Positions 28,833 to 42,185 of a stretch of DNA of 64,000 nt are shown here, in pieces (the first letter of the stretch is position 1; every line of letters begins with the position of its first letter). The position numbers and the translations under genes are program-made. The notes beneath the pieces are model-generated. The model did no database searches. It saw nothing but the letters and a program-made list of their open reading frames with translations, and had not been told where the DNA came from. Source of the DNA: Halopseudomonas pelagia CL-AP6 (GTDB taxonomy: Bacteria; Pseudomonadota; Gammaproteobacteria; Pseudomonadales; Pseudomonadaceae); assembly GCF_000410875.1 (NCBI RefSeq), contig NZ_AROI01000035.1, positions 48,433 to 112,432 on the forward strand, given 5' to 3'.

Positions 28833-28856
28833 AAAAAGCCCCTGAAAAGGGGCTTT
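28833..28856 (-). terminator. Intrinsic terminator after tRNA(fMet)
   Basis: AAAGCCCC and GGGGCTTT with loop TGAAAA and a U-run on the minus strand. It starts 6 bp after the CCA end of the tRNA gene. Because A and T tracts flank both sides, it could act in either direction. Confidence 0.85.
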
Positions 28857-28861
28857 AAAAC

Positions 28862-28938
<77 letters not shown>

Positions 28939-29004
28939 TCGAATCTAGGGCGATGATTATACGCCTGGAAGCCTGACAAGACAACCAGCGCACTCAGCCC
29001 TGAA

Positions 29005-29033
29005 AACAGCAGGGCCTGCAAATGCAGGCCCTG
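29005..29033 (-). terminator. Terminator after tRNA-Leu
   Basis: CAGGGCCTGCA and TGCAGGCCCTG form an 11-bp stem, followed on the minus strand by GCTGTTTTC. It starts 7 bp after the tRNA-Leu CCA end and separates it from the tRNA(fMet) gene. Confidence 0.8.
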
Positions 29034-29039
29034 TTTGAT

Positions 29040-29124
29040 TGGTGCGGAAGATGGGACTCGAACCCATACACCCTAAGGCACTACCCCCTCAAGATAGCGT
29101 GTCTACCAATTCCACCACTTCCGC
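29040..29124 (-). tRNA. tRNA-Leu (GAG)
   Basis: An 85-nt tRNA with the long variable arm of class II, encoded CCA, and anticodon GAG in the loop CTTGAGGG. It lies just downstream of secG in the same direction, the order usual for this region. Confidence 0.96.
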
Positions 29125-29136
29125 AAAACTGTTGGC

Positions 29137-29517
29137 TTACTCTACTGCAGGTACTTCATCCGCAGCAGGAGCCTGAGGAGCCAGCTCTTGTTCAAGAACC
29201 GGTACATCTTCACTCGCCGCCGGCACCACTGGCGCCATTTGCAGGGCCGGTTCCGGCAAGCCTGCGTCGCGAATGACATCCGACTGGTGACTGGCGTAAT
29301 AAGCCAGACCCAGAGAAGTAACGAAGAACACCGTGGCCAAGACTGCTGTCAGGCGACTGAGAAAGGTAGCCGAACCCTGGCTGCCAAACACAGTACCGGA
29401 CGCACCCGAACCAAATGACGCACCTGTTTCGGCACCCTTGCCTTGCTGGATCAGAACAAGTCCGACCAGGGCGATGGCGACCATCAGATGTATAACCACT
29501 ACTACGGTTTCAATCAT
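29137..29517 (-). CDS. secG: Protein translocase subunit SecG
   Basis: A 126-residue protein with two hydrophobic helices (about 3-20 and 50-70) and the conserved VLIQQGKGAETGASFG loop and GSATFLSRLTAVLA. It is an auxiliary subunit of the SecYEG channel. Its C-terminal 45 residues are acidic and Pro/Ala rich, as in other pseudomonads. The ATG overlaps the tpiA stop (TAATG), so coupling with tpiA is expected. Confidence 0.97.
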   Translation of the reverse strand: MIETVVVVIHLMVAIALVGLVLIQQGKGAETGASFGSGASGTVFGSQGSATFLSRLTAVLATVFFVTSLGLAYYASHQSDVIRDAGLPEPALQMAPVVPAASEDVPVLEQELAPQAPAADEVPAVE

Positions 29518-30275
29518 TACACTCGTCCTGCGGCACGTGCGATCGCGCCAAATTCATCTGCATTGAGGGAGGCACCACCTACCAGCCCCCCATCGATATC
29601 CGGCATGGCAAAAAGGTCTTCGGCGTTATCGGCCTTGACGCTGCCACCGTAAACAATCTGTACCAGCTGGGCCTGCTCATCATCCACAATAGCCAGCCGG
29701 GCGCGAATCATGGCGTGCACATCCTGAGCCTGCTCCGGATCGGCTGTCAAGCCAGTACCAATAGCCCACACCGGCTCATAGGCAATCACGCCCTGGGCCA
29801 AACCACCGACACCAAAGGCGTCGAGAATAATCTGCAACTGGGTACCCACCACTTCGGCGGTCAGGCCAGCGTCACGCTGTTCACGCGTTTCACCAACACA
29901 GAGTACCGGACGCAATCCGCAGGCCAATGCTGCGGCAAACTTCTTGCGTACCACCTCGTCAGACTCGTCGAACAGGCTACGCCGTTCGGAGTGCCCAACG
30001 AGCACATATTCACATCCTGCGTCACGCAGTTGCGCCGGGGAAATCTCACCGGTCAACGCACCAGGTTCGGCCTGGGAAGCGCAACTTTGAGCACCGATAT
30101 ACACCGGCGTCTTGATCAGGCTCGCGTGGCACTGCTGAATATACAGTGCCGGCGGGGCTATCATGACATCCACACCCTCTGGCCAGTCCTGCTGACCGAG
30201 CCCTTTCAACAGGCTGTCAACGGATTGCCGAGTACCGTGCATTTTCCAGTTACCGGCGACTAGCGGGCGACGCAT
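29517..30275 (-). CDS. tpiA: Triosephosphate isomerase
   Basis: A 252-residue protein with GNWKMHG (Lys), VLVGHSERR (His) and [11 protein letters not shown] (catalytic Glu) in the order required of TIM barrels. It interconverts glyceraldehyde 3-phosphate and dihydroxyacetone phosphate. It lies between glmM and secG and is probably co-transcribed with both. Confidence 0.99.
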   Translation of the reverse strand: MRRPLVAGNWKMHGTRQSVDSLLKGLGQQDWPEGVDVMIAPPALYIQQCHASLIKTPVYIGAQSCASQAEPGALTGEISPAQLRDAGCEYVLVGHSERRSLFDESDEVVRKKFAAALACGLRPVLCVGETREQRDAGLTAEVVGTQLQIILDAFGVGGLAQGVIAYEPVWAIGTGLTADPEQAQDVHAMIRARLAIVDDEQAQLVQIVYGGSVKADNAEDLFAMPDIDGGLVGGASLNADEFGAIARAAGRV

Positions 30276-30341
30276 GCCAAACCTCTCAGCTCAAGCGGGC
30301 GCCAATCTTAACCAAGTTGCCCGAGCGACACAACCGCCTTT

Positions 30342-31685
30342 TTAGTCGGCGAACAGAGTGCGTACCTGTGCTGCCAGGCCATTGGCTTCGGCAGACACCT
30401 GCTTGGCGTCCTGCCCCTCAACCATGACGCGCAGCAACGGCTCAGTACCAGACAGCCTGAGCAGCACGCGACCGGTGTGCCCAAGGCGCTGCTCTGCCTG
30501 TTCGACGGCGGCCAGCAGCGTGGGGTCAGCCAGCGGCGACTCGCTACCGCGCTGATAACGCACATTGATCAACACCTGCGGACATTTGTGCATGCCCTTG
30601 CGCGCCTCAGCCAAGCTTATCCCCGAGCGCTGCAATGCTTTAAGTACCTGTAATGCGGCGATAATGCCATCACCGGTGCTGGAGTGATGCAGGCACACCA
30701 GATGCCCCGAGGCTTCGCCGCCAAGCACCCAATCGCGCTGGCGCAATTCGGCCATAACGTAGCGATCACCGACCTTGGCCCGCACAAACTCGATGCCCCT
30801 CTCCTGCAGTGCCAGCTCCAGACCCAGATTGCTCATCAGCGTGCCAACCACTCCGCCGCGTAACTGACCGCGCTCTTGCAGCTCCATGGCCATGATAAAC
30901 AACAACTCATCACCATCGACCTCATGCCCCTGGTGATCGATCATCAACACCCGATCACCGTCACCATCCAGAGCAATACCCAGGTCCGCACCGCGAGCAA
31001 GTACCTGTTCACGCAACGCACTCAGATCGGTAGAGCCGACCTTGTCGTTAATATTCAACCCGTCGGGGCTGGCGCCAATCACCGTGACATCGGCACCCAA
31101 CTCACGAAACACGCTGGGCGCGACCTTGTAGGTGGCCCCATTGGCGCAGTCGAGCACGATTTTCAGGCCTTTGAAACTGGTACTGGTCGGCACACTGCTT
31201 TTGCAGAATTCGATATAGCGACCAGACGCGTCCTCGACCCGGAAAACTTTGCCCAGCGACGCCGAATCCACCACTTCCATGGGCGCATCAACTAATCGCT
31301 CAATCTCAAGCTCCAGACTATCGGGTAGCTTGCTGCCGTCGGCCGAGAAAAACTTGATGCCGTTATCGTAGAAGGGGTTATGCGAGGCACTGATAACGAT
31401 GCCCGCATCCGCCTGAAAGGTGCGCGTCAGGTAGGCTATCGCCGGAGTGGGCATCGGGCCAAGCAATTGCACATGCGCACCGGCTGCAGACAGGCCCGCT
31501 TCCAACGCGGACTCGAACATATAACCGGAGATGCGCGTGTCCTTGCCGATCATGACGCGGCAGGTGCCCTGCTTGCGAAAGGCCGTGCCCACCGCCCAAC
31601 CCAGCTTGAGTACAAACTCGGGGGTAATGGGATGTGTTCCTACCTGACCACGAATGCCGTCCGTGCCGAAATACTTTTTGTCCAT
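30342..31685 (-). CDS. glmM: Phosphoglucosamine mutase
   Basis: A 447-residue protein. The phosphoserine loop ISASHNPF, the metal loop DGDGDR and the sugar-binding GEASGH are all present. It converts glucosamine 6-phosphate to glucosamine 1-phosphate for peptidoglycan and LPS precursors. It follows folP, the standard folP-glmM pair. Confidence 0.99.
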   Translation of the reverse strand: MDKKYFGTDGIRGQVGTHPITPEFVLKLGWAVGTAFRKQGTCRVMIGKDTRISGYMFESALEAGLSAAGAHVQLLGPMPTPAIAYLTRTFQADAGIVISASHNPFYDNGIKFFSADGSKLPDSLELEIERLVDAPMEVVDSASLGKVFRVEDASGRYIEFCKSSVPTSTSFKGLKIVLDCANGATYKVAPSVFRELGADVTVIGASPDGLNINDKVGSTDLSALREQVLARGADLGIALDGDGDRVLMIDHQGHEVDGDELLFIMAMELQERGQLRGGVVGTLMSNLGLELALQERGIEFVRAKVGDRYVMAELRQRDWVLGGEASGHLVCLHHSSTGDGIIAALQVLKALQRSGISLAEARKGMHKCPQVLINVRYQRGSESPLADPTLLAAVEQAEQRLGHTGRVLLRLSGTEPLLRVMVEGQDAKQVSAEANGLAAQVRTLFAD

Positions 31686-31741
31686 CTGCAGAATCCTGGG
31701 ATAAGTGCGAGTGTAATAAGGGTGATCGAGCCGTGTGGCGA

Positions 31742-32599
31742 TTACCGGGCCTGCGCTTGCAGCACGGCCTCGCTCATGCGTACTGCATCAACGCTGGCGG
31801 CCACATCATGGACCCTGATGATACGCGCGCCCCGGGCTACCGCCAAGGCGGCAAGCGCCAGCCCGCCCGCCAGACGCTGATCGACCGGGCGCCCCAATAG
31901 CTGACCAATCATGCTCTTGCGTGACACGCCGACCAACAATGGCAGCCCGGCAGGCTGCAACAAGTGCATATGGGCGAAGAGCTCCAGGTTGTGCTCCAGC
32001 GTCTTGCCAAAGCCAAAACCAGGGTCCAGTAACAAACGCTCACGCCCAATACCGGCTTGTTCGCAGGCTTGGACCCGCTCGGTAAGAAAACGTCCCACTT
32101 CTGTCAGAATGGATTCATAGCGGGGCGCTTCCTGCATAGTCTGCGGCTCGCCACGCATGTGCATCAGGCACACTGGCAAACCACTTTGTGCTGCCGCCTG
32201 CAAGGCCCCTGGGCGCAGCAAGGCGCGCACATCATTGATCAGCCCGGCACCTGCCGCGGCGCTATCGCGCATCACTTCAGGGGTGCTGGTATCAACCGAG
32301 ACGATGGTATCAAAACGCGCCTTGATGGCCTCAACAACCGGCACCACGCGCTCCAGCTCCTGTTCAAGACTGACCGGCGCGGCACCGGGGCGAGTTGATT
32401 CCCCGCCCACATCAATCAGCGTGGCGCCGTCCTCCAGCATGCGCTCGACATGCCGCAGCGCAGCGTCCAGTTGCAGGTACTGGCCGCCGTCGGAAAAGGA
32501 ATCAGGCGTGGTATTGAGAATACCCATGACATGGGTACGGGAAAGATCAAGCTCCCGATCGCCGCAAGGCAACCGGGAGCCATAGTCTGCAGTGCTCAT
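31742..32599 (-). CDS. folP: Dihydropteroate synthase
   Basis: A 285-residue TIM-barrel protein with [25 protein letters not shown] and the C-terminal RVHDV motif. It condenses p-aminobenzoate with dihydropterin pyrophosphate in folate synthesis and is the sulfonamide target. The start lies 6 bp after the ftsH stop, so it is co-transcribed with it. Confidence 0.99.
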   Translation of the reverse strand: MSTADYGSRLPCGDRELDLSRTHVMGILNTTPDSFSDGGQYLQLDAALRHVERMLEDGATLIDVGGESTRPGAAPVSLEQELERVVPVVEAIKARFDTIVSVDTSTPEVMRDSAAAGAGLINDVRALLRPGALQAAAQSGLPVCLMHMRGEPQTMQEAPRYESILTEVGRFLTERVQACEQAGIGRERLLLDPGFGFGKTLEHNLELFAHMHLLQPAGLPLLVGVSRKSMIGQLLGRPVDQRLAGGLALAALAVARGARIIRVHDVAASVDAVRMSEAVLQAQAR

Positions 32600-32605
32600 A
32601 CCAGA

Positions 32606-34558
<1,953 letters not shown>

Positions 34559-34714
34559 GTCGTTCAATTCGCTACCCTCTTGCCTTGCCGCACTTGCAGC
34601 CAAGGCCTAGCTGAGTCTTATATACCTTTAATCACCTTACACCAGATCCACCCTGCGCTGCAGTCAAACCAGTGTAACGCACTATGTCGCCAGCCCTAGC
34701 GGACCGGCGCTTGA

Positions 34715-35344
34715 TCAGTTGCTAGCGCCCTTGAAGCCCTTGCCCAGCAAATAGGTCTCGCGGGAGCGGCCACGCGATGCATCAGGCTTGCGCGTGACCA
34801 TCTTGTCAAAGCGGCTGCGCACCAGCTTGTGGTACGCATCAAAGCCTTCACCATGGAACACCTTGATGAGAAAATCGCCACCTGGCTTAAGCACTTTTTC
34901 AGCCATATCCAGCGCCAGCTCACAGAGATAAATCGCCTGCGGCTGATCTACTTCCGGTGTACCACTCATATTGGGGGCCATATCGGAAATAACAAGGTCC
35001 ACGGGCTGGTTATCAATGGCGGCAAGGATGGCTTCAAATACACTGTCTTCGGTAAAGTCACCCTGAATAAAGGTCACATCTGGAATACTGTCCATCATCA
35101 GGATATCTGACGCGATGATCGTACCCTGCTCACCAATCAGCCGACTGGCAACCTGGGACCAGCCACCGGGCGCAGACCCCAGGTCCAGCACGGTCATACC
35201 GGGCTTGAGCAAGCGGTCTTTTTCCTGAATTTCCAGCAACTTGTAGCTGGCCCGCGAGCGATAACCATCCTTCTGTGCTTGTTTGACAAAGGGATCGTCG
35301 AAATGTTCTTTCAACCAGCCTTTGCTGGTCTTCGATTGTGCCAC
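34715..35344 (-). CDS. rlmE: 23S rRNA (uridine-2552-2'-O) methyltransferase
   Basis: A 209-residue protein from a GTG giving [15 protein letters not shown], the start seen in P. aeruginosa; an ATG four codons upstream is also possible. The SAM-binding [11 protein letters not shown], the K-D-K-E tetrad around [24 protein letters not shown] and the C-terminal [11 protein letters not shown] are present. It methylates U2552 of 23S rRNA and precedes ftsH as in E. coli. It is divergent from yhbY. Confidence 0.97.
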   Translation of the reverse strand: MAQSKTSKGWLKEHFDDPFVKQAQKDGYRSRASYKLLEIQEKDRLLKPGMTVLDLGSAPGGWSQVASRLIGEQGTIIASDILMMDSIPDVTFIQGDFTEDSVFEAILAAIDNQPVDLVISDMAPNMSGTPEVDQPQAIYLCELALDMAEKVLKPGGDFLIKVFHGEGFDAYHKLVRSRFDKMVTRKPDASRGRSRETYLLGKGFKGASN

Positions 35345-35466
35345 GGAATACCCCATGCAGCGGAACGCGCCGCCTGTTAAACTGTGGTCAGCACTGCCAG
35401 ACTGGCAGGCACGACATTACTACTTCATTACTTCTTCAATTCAATCCGGTAAGCATACAGATCATT

Positions 35467-35781
35467 ATGACCCTCAGCTCAGCGCAGAAGAAAGACTACA
35501 AACGTATTGGCCATCATCTCAAGCCGGTGGTCATCGTCAGCGACCAGGGCGCCAGCGAAGGCGTGCTGTCGGAGCTGAATCGTGCCCTTGATGATCATGA
35601 ACTGATCAAAATTCGCATCAGCGTGGCTGACCGTGATACCAAAAACGCGCTGGTCGAGCAGGTGTGCAAGGCCAGTGGCGCCGAGCTGGTACAGGTGATC
35701 GGCAAGATGGCCATTCTGCTGCGCAAAAACAACAAGGCCAACCCCAATCTGTCGAATCTGGTGCGCTTCAAAGAGATGTAA
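35467..35781 (+). CDS. yhbY: CRM-domain RNA-binding protein YhbY
   Basis: A 104-residue single CRM/KH-like domain: MTLSSAQKKDYKRIGHHLKP, VVIVSDQGASEGVLSELNRALDDHELIKIRI and GKMAILLRKNN. It associates with pre-50S particles in E. coli. The ATG is chosen at the family start; upstream frame is open but without similarity. It is divergent from rlmE with 122 bp between the starts. Confidence 0.96.
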   Translation: MTLSSAQKKDYKRIGHHLKPVVIVSDQGASEGVLSELNRALDDHELIKIRISVADRDTKNALVEQVCKASGAELVQVIGKMAILLRKNNKANPNLSNLVRFKEM

Positions 35782-35792
35782 GTGGCTCAGCC

Positions 35793-36227
35793 TCAGCGCC
35801 CGGTTTCATCCGGGCGCCGCTGCAGCACCAGCACCAGCCCGGAAAAGGCCACCACCAGGTACGCAAATAGCTGCAAATAAGGCCCGTTTGCCAAGGGTGT
35901 TACCGCAAAAAAGCTGCCCACCGCCAGCAATACCACCACCAGCAGCTGTGCCCGCAGGTCAAGCATGACGCCTCGGCCTTGCGCCGCCAACACAACCAGC
36001 AACTGCAGCACCGCGCAAACCCCGGCAAAGCCGAGCACCAACGGGCGCATGAATCCGGCGATTTCGTGGATCAGCAGCGGCGCCAGGCCAAACTTCTGCA
36101 AGGCAGGTAGCAGCACGAAGTGCAGCATCCATACCCCGCCGACCCAAAGCGTTTGCGCTAATTGCCAGGCAATACGCCCGCCACGCAACCCGGGGGCTGG
36201 CGCGGCGGGCGTCACCGGAGCGGTCAC
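35793..36227 (-). CDS. DUF4149 membrane protein
   Basis: A 144-residue protein starting at GTG, with four predicted transmembrane helices ([75 protein letters not shown]). It matches the DUF4149 protein found beside greA in pseudomonads. Function is unknown. Its start overlaps the greA stop by 3 bp (GTGA), so it is translationally coupled to greA. Confidence 0.88.
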   Translation of the reverse strand: MTAPVTPAAPAPGLRGGRIAWQLAQTLWVGGVWMLHFVLLPALQKFGLAPLLIHEIAGFMRPLVLGFAGVCAVLQLLVVLAAQGRGVMLDLRAQLLVVVLLAVGSFFAVTPLANGPYLQLFAYLVVAFSGLVLVLQRRPDETGR

Positions 36228-36697
36228 TTGTGCGCAACCTCGACGATTTCATACTCGACCACACCGCCCGGTGTTTTTACCGCCACGACATCACCCTCTT
36301 CCTTGCCGATCAAGGCGCGGGCGATGGGCGAGCTGACAGAGATCTTGCCGATTTTGATGTCGGCTTCGTCGTCACCGACGATCTGGTAGCTGACTGACTC
36401 GTCGTTATCGACGTTAACGATCTCAACGGTAGTGCCGAAAAACACCTTGCCGGTACGAGGCAAGCTGGCGACATCAATCACCTGGGCATTGCCCAGGCGG
36501 CCTTCGATATCGCGGATGCGCGCTTCAACCATGCCTTGCTGTTCGCGCGCGGCATGGTATTCGGCATTTTCCTTGAGATCGCCCAGCTCGCGCGCTTCGG
36601 CGATAGCCTGGGTGATCTGCGGACGCATCACACTTTTCAGGTGTTTGAGTTCGGCTTCCAGGGCTTCTGCGCCCTGCTTGGTCATTGGATATTTCAT
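36224..36697 (-). CDS. greA: Transcription elongation factor GreA
   Basis: A 157-residue protein. The N-terminal antiparallel coiled coil with the acidic tip ([20 protein letters not shown]) inserts into the RNA polymerase secondary channel to stimulate transcript cleavage; the C-terminal FKBP-like domain contains GKEEGD and TPGG. It starts 2 bp after the carB stop and is part of the carAB-greA transcript. Confidence 0.99.
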   Translation of the reverse strand: MKYPMTKQGAEALEAELKHLKSVMRPQITQAIAEARELGDLKENAEYHAAREQQGMVEARIRDIEGRLGNAQVIDVASLPRTGKVFFGTTVEIVNVDNDESVSYQIVGDDEADIKIGKISVSSPIARALIGKEEGDVVAVKTPGGVVEYEIVEVAHK

Positions 36698-36699
36698 AT

Positions 36700-39600
36700 T
36701 CAGATTCCTGCGTGCAGGTCCTGGAGACGGCGAACCGTTTTTTCCGGACCGAATTTCAATGCCATGCAGATTGCCTCGCCACCAGCCAGGGTGGTCGTGG
36801 AGCAGACCTTGTGCTGCAATGCATTGCGACGAATGGAGTAGGAGTCCGCCATCGACTGCCGACCTTCAGTGGTATTGATCAGTAAACTGATTTCATCGTT
36901 CTTGATCATGTCGACAATATGCGGACGCCCTTCGGTGACCTTGTTGACGCGACGCACCTTGAGGTTGGCCGCCTGAATAACCTTGGCAGTACCGCTGGTG
37001 GCGACGACTTCAAAACCCAGGTCAATCAGCGCGCGAGCCACTTCCACCACATAGGGCTTGTCGTCGTCACGTACGCTGATAAAGGCACAGCCACCGGTAG
37101 GCAATGTTTCGCCGGCACCAACCATGGCTTTGGCAAAAGCCTCCGCGAAGCTGTCGCCCACACCCATGACTTCACCGGTAGATTTCATTTCCGGCCCGAG
37201 AATAGGGTCAACACCAGGGAACTTGGCAAACGGGAATACCGCTTCCTTGACGCTGAAGTAGGTCGGCACCACTTCCTTGGTAAAGCCGATCTCCTTAAGC
37301 GTCTTGCCGGCCATGACCCGTGCAGCGATCTTGGCCAGTGACTGGCCAATGCACTTGGACACGAAGGGCACGGTGCGCGAGGCGCGCGGGTTAACCTCAA
37401 TGATGTAGATGGTCTCGCCCTGCACCGCCATTTGCACGTTCATCAGACCAACCACACCCAACTCAAGCGCCATTCTGGCGACCTGGTCGCGGATCTCGTC
37501 CTGAATATTGGCCGGCAGCGAGTACGGTGGCAGCGAGCAGGCGGAGTCGCCGGAGTGCACCCCAGCCTGTTCAATATGCTGCATGATCGCGCCGATCACC
37601 ACGTCGGTACCGTCACATACGGCGTCGATATCCACTTCGATCGCGCAGTTGAGGAAGTGATCCAGCAGCACCGGGCTGTCGTTGGAGACCTTCACAGCAT
37701 CACGCAGGTAACGCTTGAGCTCTTCTTCCTGGTAGACGATCTCCATCGCCCGGCCGCCCAATACGTAAGACGGACGCACTACCAACGGATAACCGATCTT
37801 GCCGGCGGCACGGATGGCTTCTTCTTCGCTACGTACGGTGGCGTTCGGCGGCTGACGCAGATTGAGACGCTCGACCATCTGCTGGAAGCGTTCACGATCT
37901 TCGGCGCGATCAATGGCTTCCGGGCTGGTACCAATAATCGGCACACCGGCCTCTTCCAGCGCACGCGCCAGCTTCAGCGGGGTTTGCCCGCCGTACTGCA
38001 CGATCACGCCCTTGGGCTGTTCGACGCGGACGATTTCCAGCACATCTTCCAGGGTCACCGGCTCGAAATACAGGCGGTCAGAGGTGTCGTAGTCGGTGGA
38101 GACAGTTTCCGGGTTACAGTTGACCATGATGGTCTCGTAACCGTCTTCACGCATCGCCAGCGCCGCATGTACACAGCAGTAATCGAATTCAATACCCTGG
38201 CCAATACGGTTCGGACCACCGCCCAACACCATGATCTTGTCACGGCTGCTGGGGTTGGCTTCGCACTCTTCCTCATAGGTCGAGTACATGTAAGCCGTGT
38301 CGGTAGCGAACTCCGCAGCGCAGGTGTCTACCCGCTTGTAAACTGGATAGACGTTAAGCTTGTGACGCAGGCTGCGCAGGGTTTTTTCGCTGACGCTGAG
38401 CAGATCGGCCAGGCGAATATCGGCGAAGCCCTTGCGCTTGAGACGGAACATCAGGTCGCGATCGACATCGACCAGACCCAGAGTCTTGATGCGCTCTTCG
38501 TCCTTGATCAAATCTTCGATCTGCACCAGGAACCAGGGATCAATCTTGGTCAGCTCAAAAATTTCTTCCATGCTCATGCCAAAACGGAAGGCATCTGCGA
38601 CATACCAGATACGATCTGCGCCGGGCACGGTCAGTTCGCGGATCAGATCAGTCTTGGCATCGGTAGCGGCCGGATCCAGCTTGGGATCCAGGCCGCTGAC
38701 ACCCACTTCCAGACCGCGCAAGGCTTTCTGCAGGGATTCCTGGAAAGTGCGACCAATGGCCATGACCTCACCTACCGATTTCATCTGCGTGGTCAGGCGC
38801 GCGTCGGCACTGGGGAATTTCTCAAAGGCAAAACGCGGGATCTTGGTCACCACGTAGTCGATCGACGGCTCAAAGGAAGCCGGGGTGCGGCCGCCAGTAA
38901 TGTCGTTCTGCAGTTCGTCCAGGGTATAACCCACAGCCAGTTTGGCGGCGATCTTGGCGATCGGAAAACCGGTTGCCTTGGAGGCCAATGCCGAGGAGCG
39001 CGATACCCGCGGGTTCATCTCGATCACGACCATGCGGCCGTCGACCGGATTGATACCGAACTGGACGTTGGAGCCCCCGGTTTCTACACCGATTTCACGC
39101 AGTACCGCCAATGAGGCGTTACGCATGATCTGGTATTCCTTGTCGGTCAGCGTCTGCGCCGGTGCGACGGTGATGGAGTCACCGGTGTGTACACCCATCG
39201 GATCGAAGTTCTCGATCGAGCAGACGATGATGCAGTTGTCCTTTTTGTCGCGGACCACTTCCATCTCGTACTCTTTCCAGCCGATCAGCGACTCGTCGAT
39301 CAACAGCTCCTTGGTCGGCGACAGATCCAGACCGCGGTTACAGATTTCTTCGAACTCTTCGCGGTTGTAAGCGATGCCGCCGCCGGTGCCGCCCATGGTG
39401 AATGAGGGGCGGATAATGCACGGGAAGCCGACCTGATCGAGGACCTTGTAGGCTTCCTGCATATCGTGAGCGATACCCGATACAGGGCAGGCCAGACCGA
39501 TGGACTTCATCGCCTTGTCGAAGCGCGAACGGTCTTCGGCCTTGTCGATGGTGTCGGCATTGGCACCGATCATTTCGACGTTGTATTTTTCCAGTACGCC

Positions 39601-39915
39601 GTGCTTTTCCAGGTCCAGCGCACAGTTCAGCGCGGTCTGGCCGCCCATGGTCGGCAATACGGCATCGGGACGTTCCTTGGCGATGATCTTCTCGACCGTC
39701 TGCCATTTGATCGGCTCGATATAGGTCGCATCGGCCATCGACGGATCGGTCATGATCGTGGCCGGATTGGAGTTCACCAGAATGACGCGGAACCCCTCTT
39801 CCTTCAGCGCCTTGCAAGCCTGGGCACCGGAGTAGTCGAACTCGCAGGCCTGGCCGATCACGATGGGGCCGGCGCCGAGGATCAGAATACTTTTAATGTC
39901 TGTACGTTTTGGCAT
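36700..39915 (-). CDS. carB: Carbamoyl-phosphate synthase large subunit
   Basis: A 1071-residue protein with two homologous ATP-grasp halves, starting [20 protein letters not shown], and the allosteric MGS-like domain at the C-terminus ([18 protein letters not shown]). It makes carbamoyl phosphate from glutamine-derived ammonia, bicarbonate and two ATP, for arginine and pyrimidine synthesis. The gap to carA is only 33 bp, without the extra gene that separates the two in P. aeruginosa. Confidence 0.99.
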   Translation of the reverse strand: MPKRTDIKSILILGAGPIVIGQACEFDYSGAQACKALKEEGFRVILVNSNPATIMTDPSMADATYIEPIKWQTVEKIIAKERPDAVLPTMGGQTALNCALDLEKHGVLEKYNVEMIGANADTIDKAEDRSRFDKAMKSIGLACPVSGIAHDMQEAYKVLDQVGFPCIIRPSFTMGGTGGGIAYNREEFEEICNRGLDLSPTKELLIDESLIGWKEYEMEVVRDKKDNCIIVCSIENFDPMGVHTGDSITVAPAQTLTDKEYQIMRNASLAVLREIGVETGGSNVQFGINPVDGRMVVIEMNPRVSRSSALASKATGFPIAKIAAKLAVGYTLDELQNDITGGRTPASFEPSIDYVVTKIPRFAFEKFPSADARLTTQMKSVGEVMAIGRTFQESLQKALRGLEVGVSGLDPKLDPAATDAKTDLIRELTVPGADRIWYVADAFRFGMSMEEIFELTKIDPWFLVQIEDLIKDEERIKTLGLVDVDRDLMFRLKRKGFADIRLADLLSVSEKTLRSLRHKLNVYPVYKRVDTCAAEFATDTAYMYSTYEEECEANPSSRDKIMVLGGGPNRIGQGIEFDYCCVHAALAMREDGYETIMVNCNPETVSTDYDTSDRLYFEPVTLEDVLEIVRVEQPKGVIVQYGGQTPLKLARALEEAGVPIIGTSPEAIDRAEDRERFQQMVERLNLRQPPNATVRSEEEAIRAAGKIGYPLVVRPSYVLGGRAMEIVYQEEELKRYLRDAVKVSNDSPVLLDHFLNCAIEVDIDAVCDGTDVVIGAIMQHIEQAGVHSGDSACSLPPYSLPANIQDEIRDQVARMALELGVVGLMNVQMAVQGETIYIIEVNPRASRTVPFVSKCIGQSLAKIAARVMAGKTLKEIGFTKEVVPTYFSVKEAVFPFAKFPGVDPILGPEMKSTGEVMGVGDSFAEAFAKAMVGAGETLPTGGCAFISVRDDDKPYVVEVARALIDLGFEVVATSGTAKVIQAANLKVRRVNKVTEGRPHIVDMIKNDEISLLINTTEGRQSMADSYSIRRNALQHKVCSTTTLAGGEAICMALKFGPEKTVRRLQDLHAGI

Positions 39916-39948
39916 AGTCGTCTACAAATCCTTGGGTGTACCGGCGGC

Positions 39949-41085
39949 TCAGCGGCTTTTCGCCATGGCCTCGATGAAACGGTCAAACAGCGGCTCGACA
40001 TCGTGCGGGCCGGGGCTCGCTTCCGGGTGACCCTGGAAGCTGAAGGCCGCTTTGTCGGTACGCTCGATACCCTGCAATGTGCCGTCAAACAGCGATTTGT
40101 GCGTGATCCGCAGATTGTCCGGCAGCGACGCTTCATCCACCGCAAAACCGTGGTTCTGGCTGGTAATCATCACCACGCCAGTATCCAGATCCTGGACCGG
40201 GTGGTTGGCGCCGTGGTGGCCGTGACCCATCTTCACCGTCTTGGCGCCGGAGGCCAGGGCCAGCAACTGATGCCCCAGGCAGATGCCAAAGACCGGAATC
40301 TCGGTTTCCAGCACTTCACGGATCGCCTGAATGGCGTAATCGCAAGGCTCCGGGTCGCCCGGGCCGTTGGCCAGGAACACACCATCGGGTTGCATCGCCA
40401 GCACTTCAGAGGCTGGTGTCTGCGCCGGAACCACGGTTAAGCGGCAGCCGCGCGCCACCAGCATGCGCAGAATGTTGTATTTCACGCCGTAATCGAAGGC
40501 AACAACGTGGTAGGGCAAGTCGGCATCGGCAATCTCGGGGTGACTGTCCGTTTCCAGATTCCAAACACTCGAGCGCCATTGATAGGCCTGCTTAACGCTG
40601 ACCTCCTTGGCCAGATCCATCCCCTTCAAACCGGGGAAGCTGCGCGCCAACTCCAGCGCCTGCTCATCAGTGATGTTGTCACCGGCGATGATGCAGCCAT
40701 TTTGTGAGCCCTTTTCACGCAGGATGCGGGTCAGGCGGCGAGTATCAATGCCGGCAATCGCCACTACGTTGTTATCCCGCAGATAGGCATCTAGCGGCTG
40801 CTTGTTACGCCAGCTGCTGGCCAGCAGCGGCAGATCACGAATCACCAGACCGGCAGCATGCACGCGGTCGGATTCGACATCTTCCGGGGTTACCCCGGTA
40901 TTGCCGATGTGCGGATAAGTGAGTGTGACGATCTGGCGGGCGTAGGACGGATCGGTGAGGATCTCCTGATAACCGGTCATGGCCGTGTTGAATACGACCT
41001 CGCCAACACTGTGACCGTCGGCGCCGATGGCCTCACCACGGAAAATGCTTCCGTCAGCAAGGGCGAGAATGGCTGGCTTGGACAA
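39949..41085 (-). CDS. carA: Carbamoyl-phosphate synthase small subunit
   Basis: A 378-residue protein with an N-terminal CarA domain ([18 protein letters not shown]) and a class I glutamine amidotransferase domain with the nucleophile Cys in [13 protein letters not shown] and a HxE triad end ([14 protein letters not shown]). It delivers ammonia to CarB. In P. aeruginosa carA follows dapB directly; here a block of about 8.7 kb lies between them. Confidence 0.99.
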   Translation of the reverse strand: MSKPAILALADGSIFRGEAIGADGHSVGEVVFNTAMTGYQEILTDPSYARQIVTLTYPHIGNTGVTPEDVESDRVHAAGLVIRDLPLLASSWRNKQPLDAYLRDNNVVAIAGIDTRRLTRILREKGSQNGCIIAGDNITDEQALELARSFPGLKGMDLAKEVSVKQAYQWRSSVWNLETDSHPEIADADLPYHVVAFDYGVKYNILRMLVARGCRLTVVPAQTPASEVLAMQPDGVFLANGPGDPEPCDYAIQAIREVLETEIPVFGICLGHQLLALASGAKTVKMGHGHHGANHPVQDLDTGVVMITSQNHGFAVDEASLPDNLRITHKSLFDGTLQGIERTDKAAFSFQGHPEASPGPHDVEPLFDRFIEAMAKSR

Positions 41086-41129
41086 GAAAACCTCCGATAG
41101 GACTGACAGTTTTTACCAAACGCGGGCTG

Positions 41130-41168
41130 CACAAAAGCGGGAATGAGGTGCTTAACACTTCATCCCGC
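41130..41168 (-). promoter_or_regulatory. Terminator-like hairpin in the carA leader (candidate attenuator)
   Basis: On the minus strand GCGGGATGAAGTG pairs with CACCTCATTCCCGC (one bulge/mismatch) around a TTAAG loop, then TTTTGTG follows. It lies about 50-80 bp before the carA start and no minus-strand gene precedes it, so it is in the operon's own leader. A tiny frame, MPCSGMKC, overlaps its 5' arm but has no ribosome site. Pyrimidine-responsive attenuation would be a fitting role (inference). Confidence 0.55.
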
Positions 41169-41402
41169 TGCAAGGCATTGTCAGATGCGCGCTGAACAGA
41201 TTAGCTCGTAATTGTAACGGCTTGACACGCAAATATCTAGACCGAATGACCTGCACAAACACACTGCAGAGCGATAAGCGAGACAACATACAGGCCGCTA
41301 TGTTTCATATGCCGAGACATTTGTGATAAAACAATAAATGGGACAATAAGCTGGCGTGATCTGGCGACAGCATCATAAAAAACAAAAGGATTCGGGGACT
41401 AG
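41169..41402. other. Divergent promoter region between carA and the 41.4-kb gene
   Basis: AT-rich intergenic DNA. A TTGACA lies at 41222-41227 on the plus strand but the partner -10 is poor, and a TACAAT is seen on the minus strand in the same area. No gene is seen. It must hold the carAB promoter and that of the plus-strand gene. Confidence 0.5.
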
Positions 41403-42164
41403 ATGATGGTATTGCACCTGAAACGCTTCCTTGTACTGGTACTGCTGTGCCTGGCGCCCATGGCTCATGCCGATCTGCAGCGCCTACAAGCCCTGCATGA
41501 ACTACGCAGCGAAGGCTACACCGCTGGCACCTATCTGCTGATTGACAACAATCTGTTCGAGCGCGTACGCGAGCCCGGCAACCGGGAAGAGTACAACCGC
41601 TCACTGGGCAATATGAGCCGCCTGCTGCAAGAACTGGGCAACCCGTCCGAGCTGAGCACTCCCTTCGCCAGCTTCCAACTATTGATCCGTGAGCTGGAGG
41701 CGCTGGGAGAAGAAGAAGCCCACTACAATCTGGCCACCGTCAATCGCATCATGCAGGCGCATGGCGAATTCGACCTGGCCGCCGCCAACGCCTATGAACA
41801 AGCCGCCGTGGACATGCCCGCCGACTTGCGCGCCCTACACAAACAAAGCCTGGAGACCAGCCAGATACTGACGCTCTACCAGAACAACATGTTCAGCTCG
41901 GTAGGCGTGTATTTTCTGGAAAACCAGGAAGGCCTGTTCGACATTCTCGATGCCAGTATCCTTGCCCGCTCTGCCGAACTGAAGGGACTTTACCCCGGGC
42001 AAGCCGACACTTTCTCACGCCTGGACAAGCAATATGACTTTATCCAGCCGCGACTGAAGAACCCGCTATCAGACTGGGTACCGACCATTGCCGCGTTTTA
42101 CCTGCAACGCAACGTGCAAACACTGAACAACCTGGCACGCGAAGCGGTACGCAGCGGCGCCTGA
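41403..42164 (+). CDS. Secreted protein of unknown function
   Basis: A 253-residue protein. A signal peptide (MMVLHLKRFLVLVLLCLAPMAHA, cleavage after AHA) is followed by a soluble, mostly alpha-helical mature part, with no cysteine in it and no known catalytic motif. I cannot assign a family. Related periplasmic proteins of similar length are likely in other pseudomonads (recollection, not checked). It faces the TCS genes convergently and is divergent from carA, at the edge of the block that separates carA from dapB. Confidence 0.75.
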   Translation: MMVLHLKRFLVLVLLCLAPMAHADLQRLQALHELRSEGYTAGTYLLIDNNLFERVREPGNREEYNRSLGNMSRLLQELGNPSELSTPFASFQLLIRELEALGEEEAHYNLATVNRIMQAHGEFDLAAANAYEQAAVDMPADLRALHKQSLETSQILTLYQNNMFSSVGVYFLENQEGLFDILDASILARSAELKGLYPGQADTFSRLDKQYDFIQPRLKNPLSDWVPTIAAFYLQRNVQTLNNLAREAVRSGA

Positions 42165-42185
42165 GCGCTGCCACTAGCAACCCAA

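Noticed and set aside
37432..39114. Long open frame (560 codons) on the plus strand inside carB
   Set aside because: It is antisense to a full-length, highly conserved carB; its composition mirrors the high-GC third-position bias and it has no recognisable domain or ribosome site.
41155..41181. Eight-codon leader peptide MPCSGMKC for carAB attenuation
   Set aside because: No ribosome-binding site is visible and the codons are not rich in arginine or other regulatory residues; kept only as a remark.
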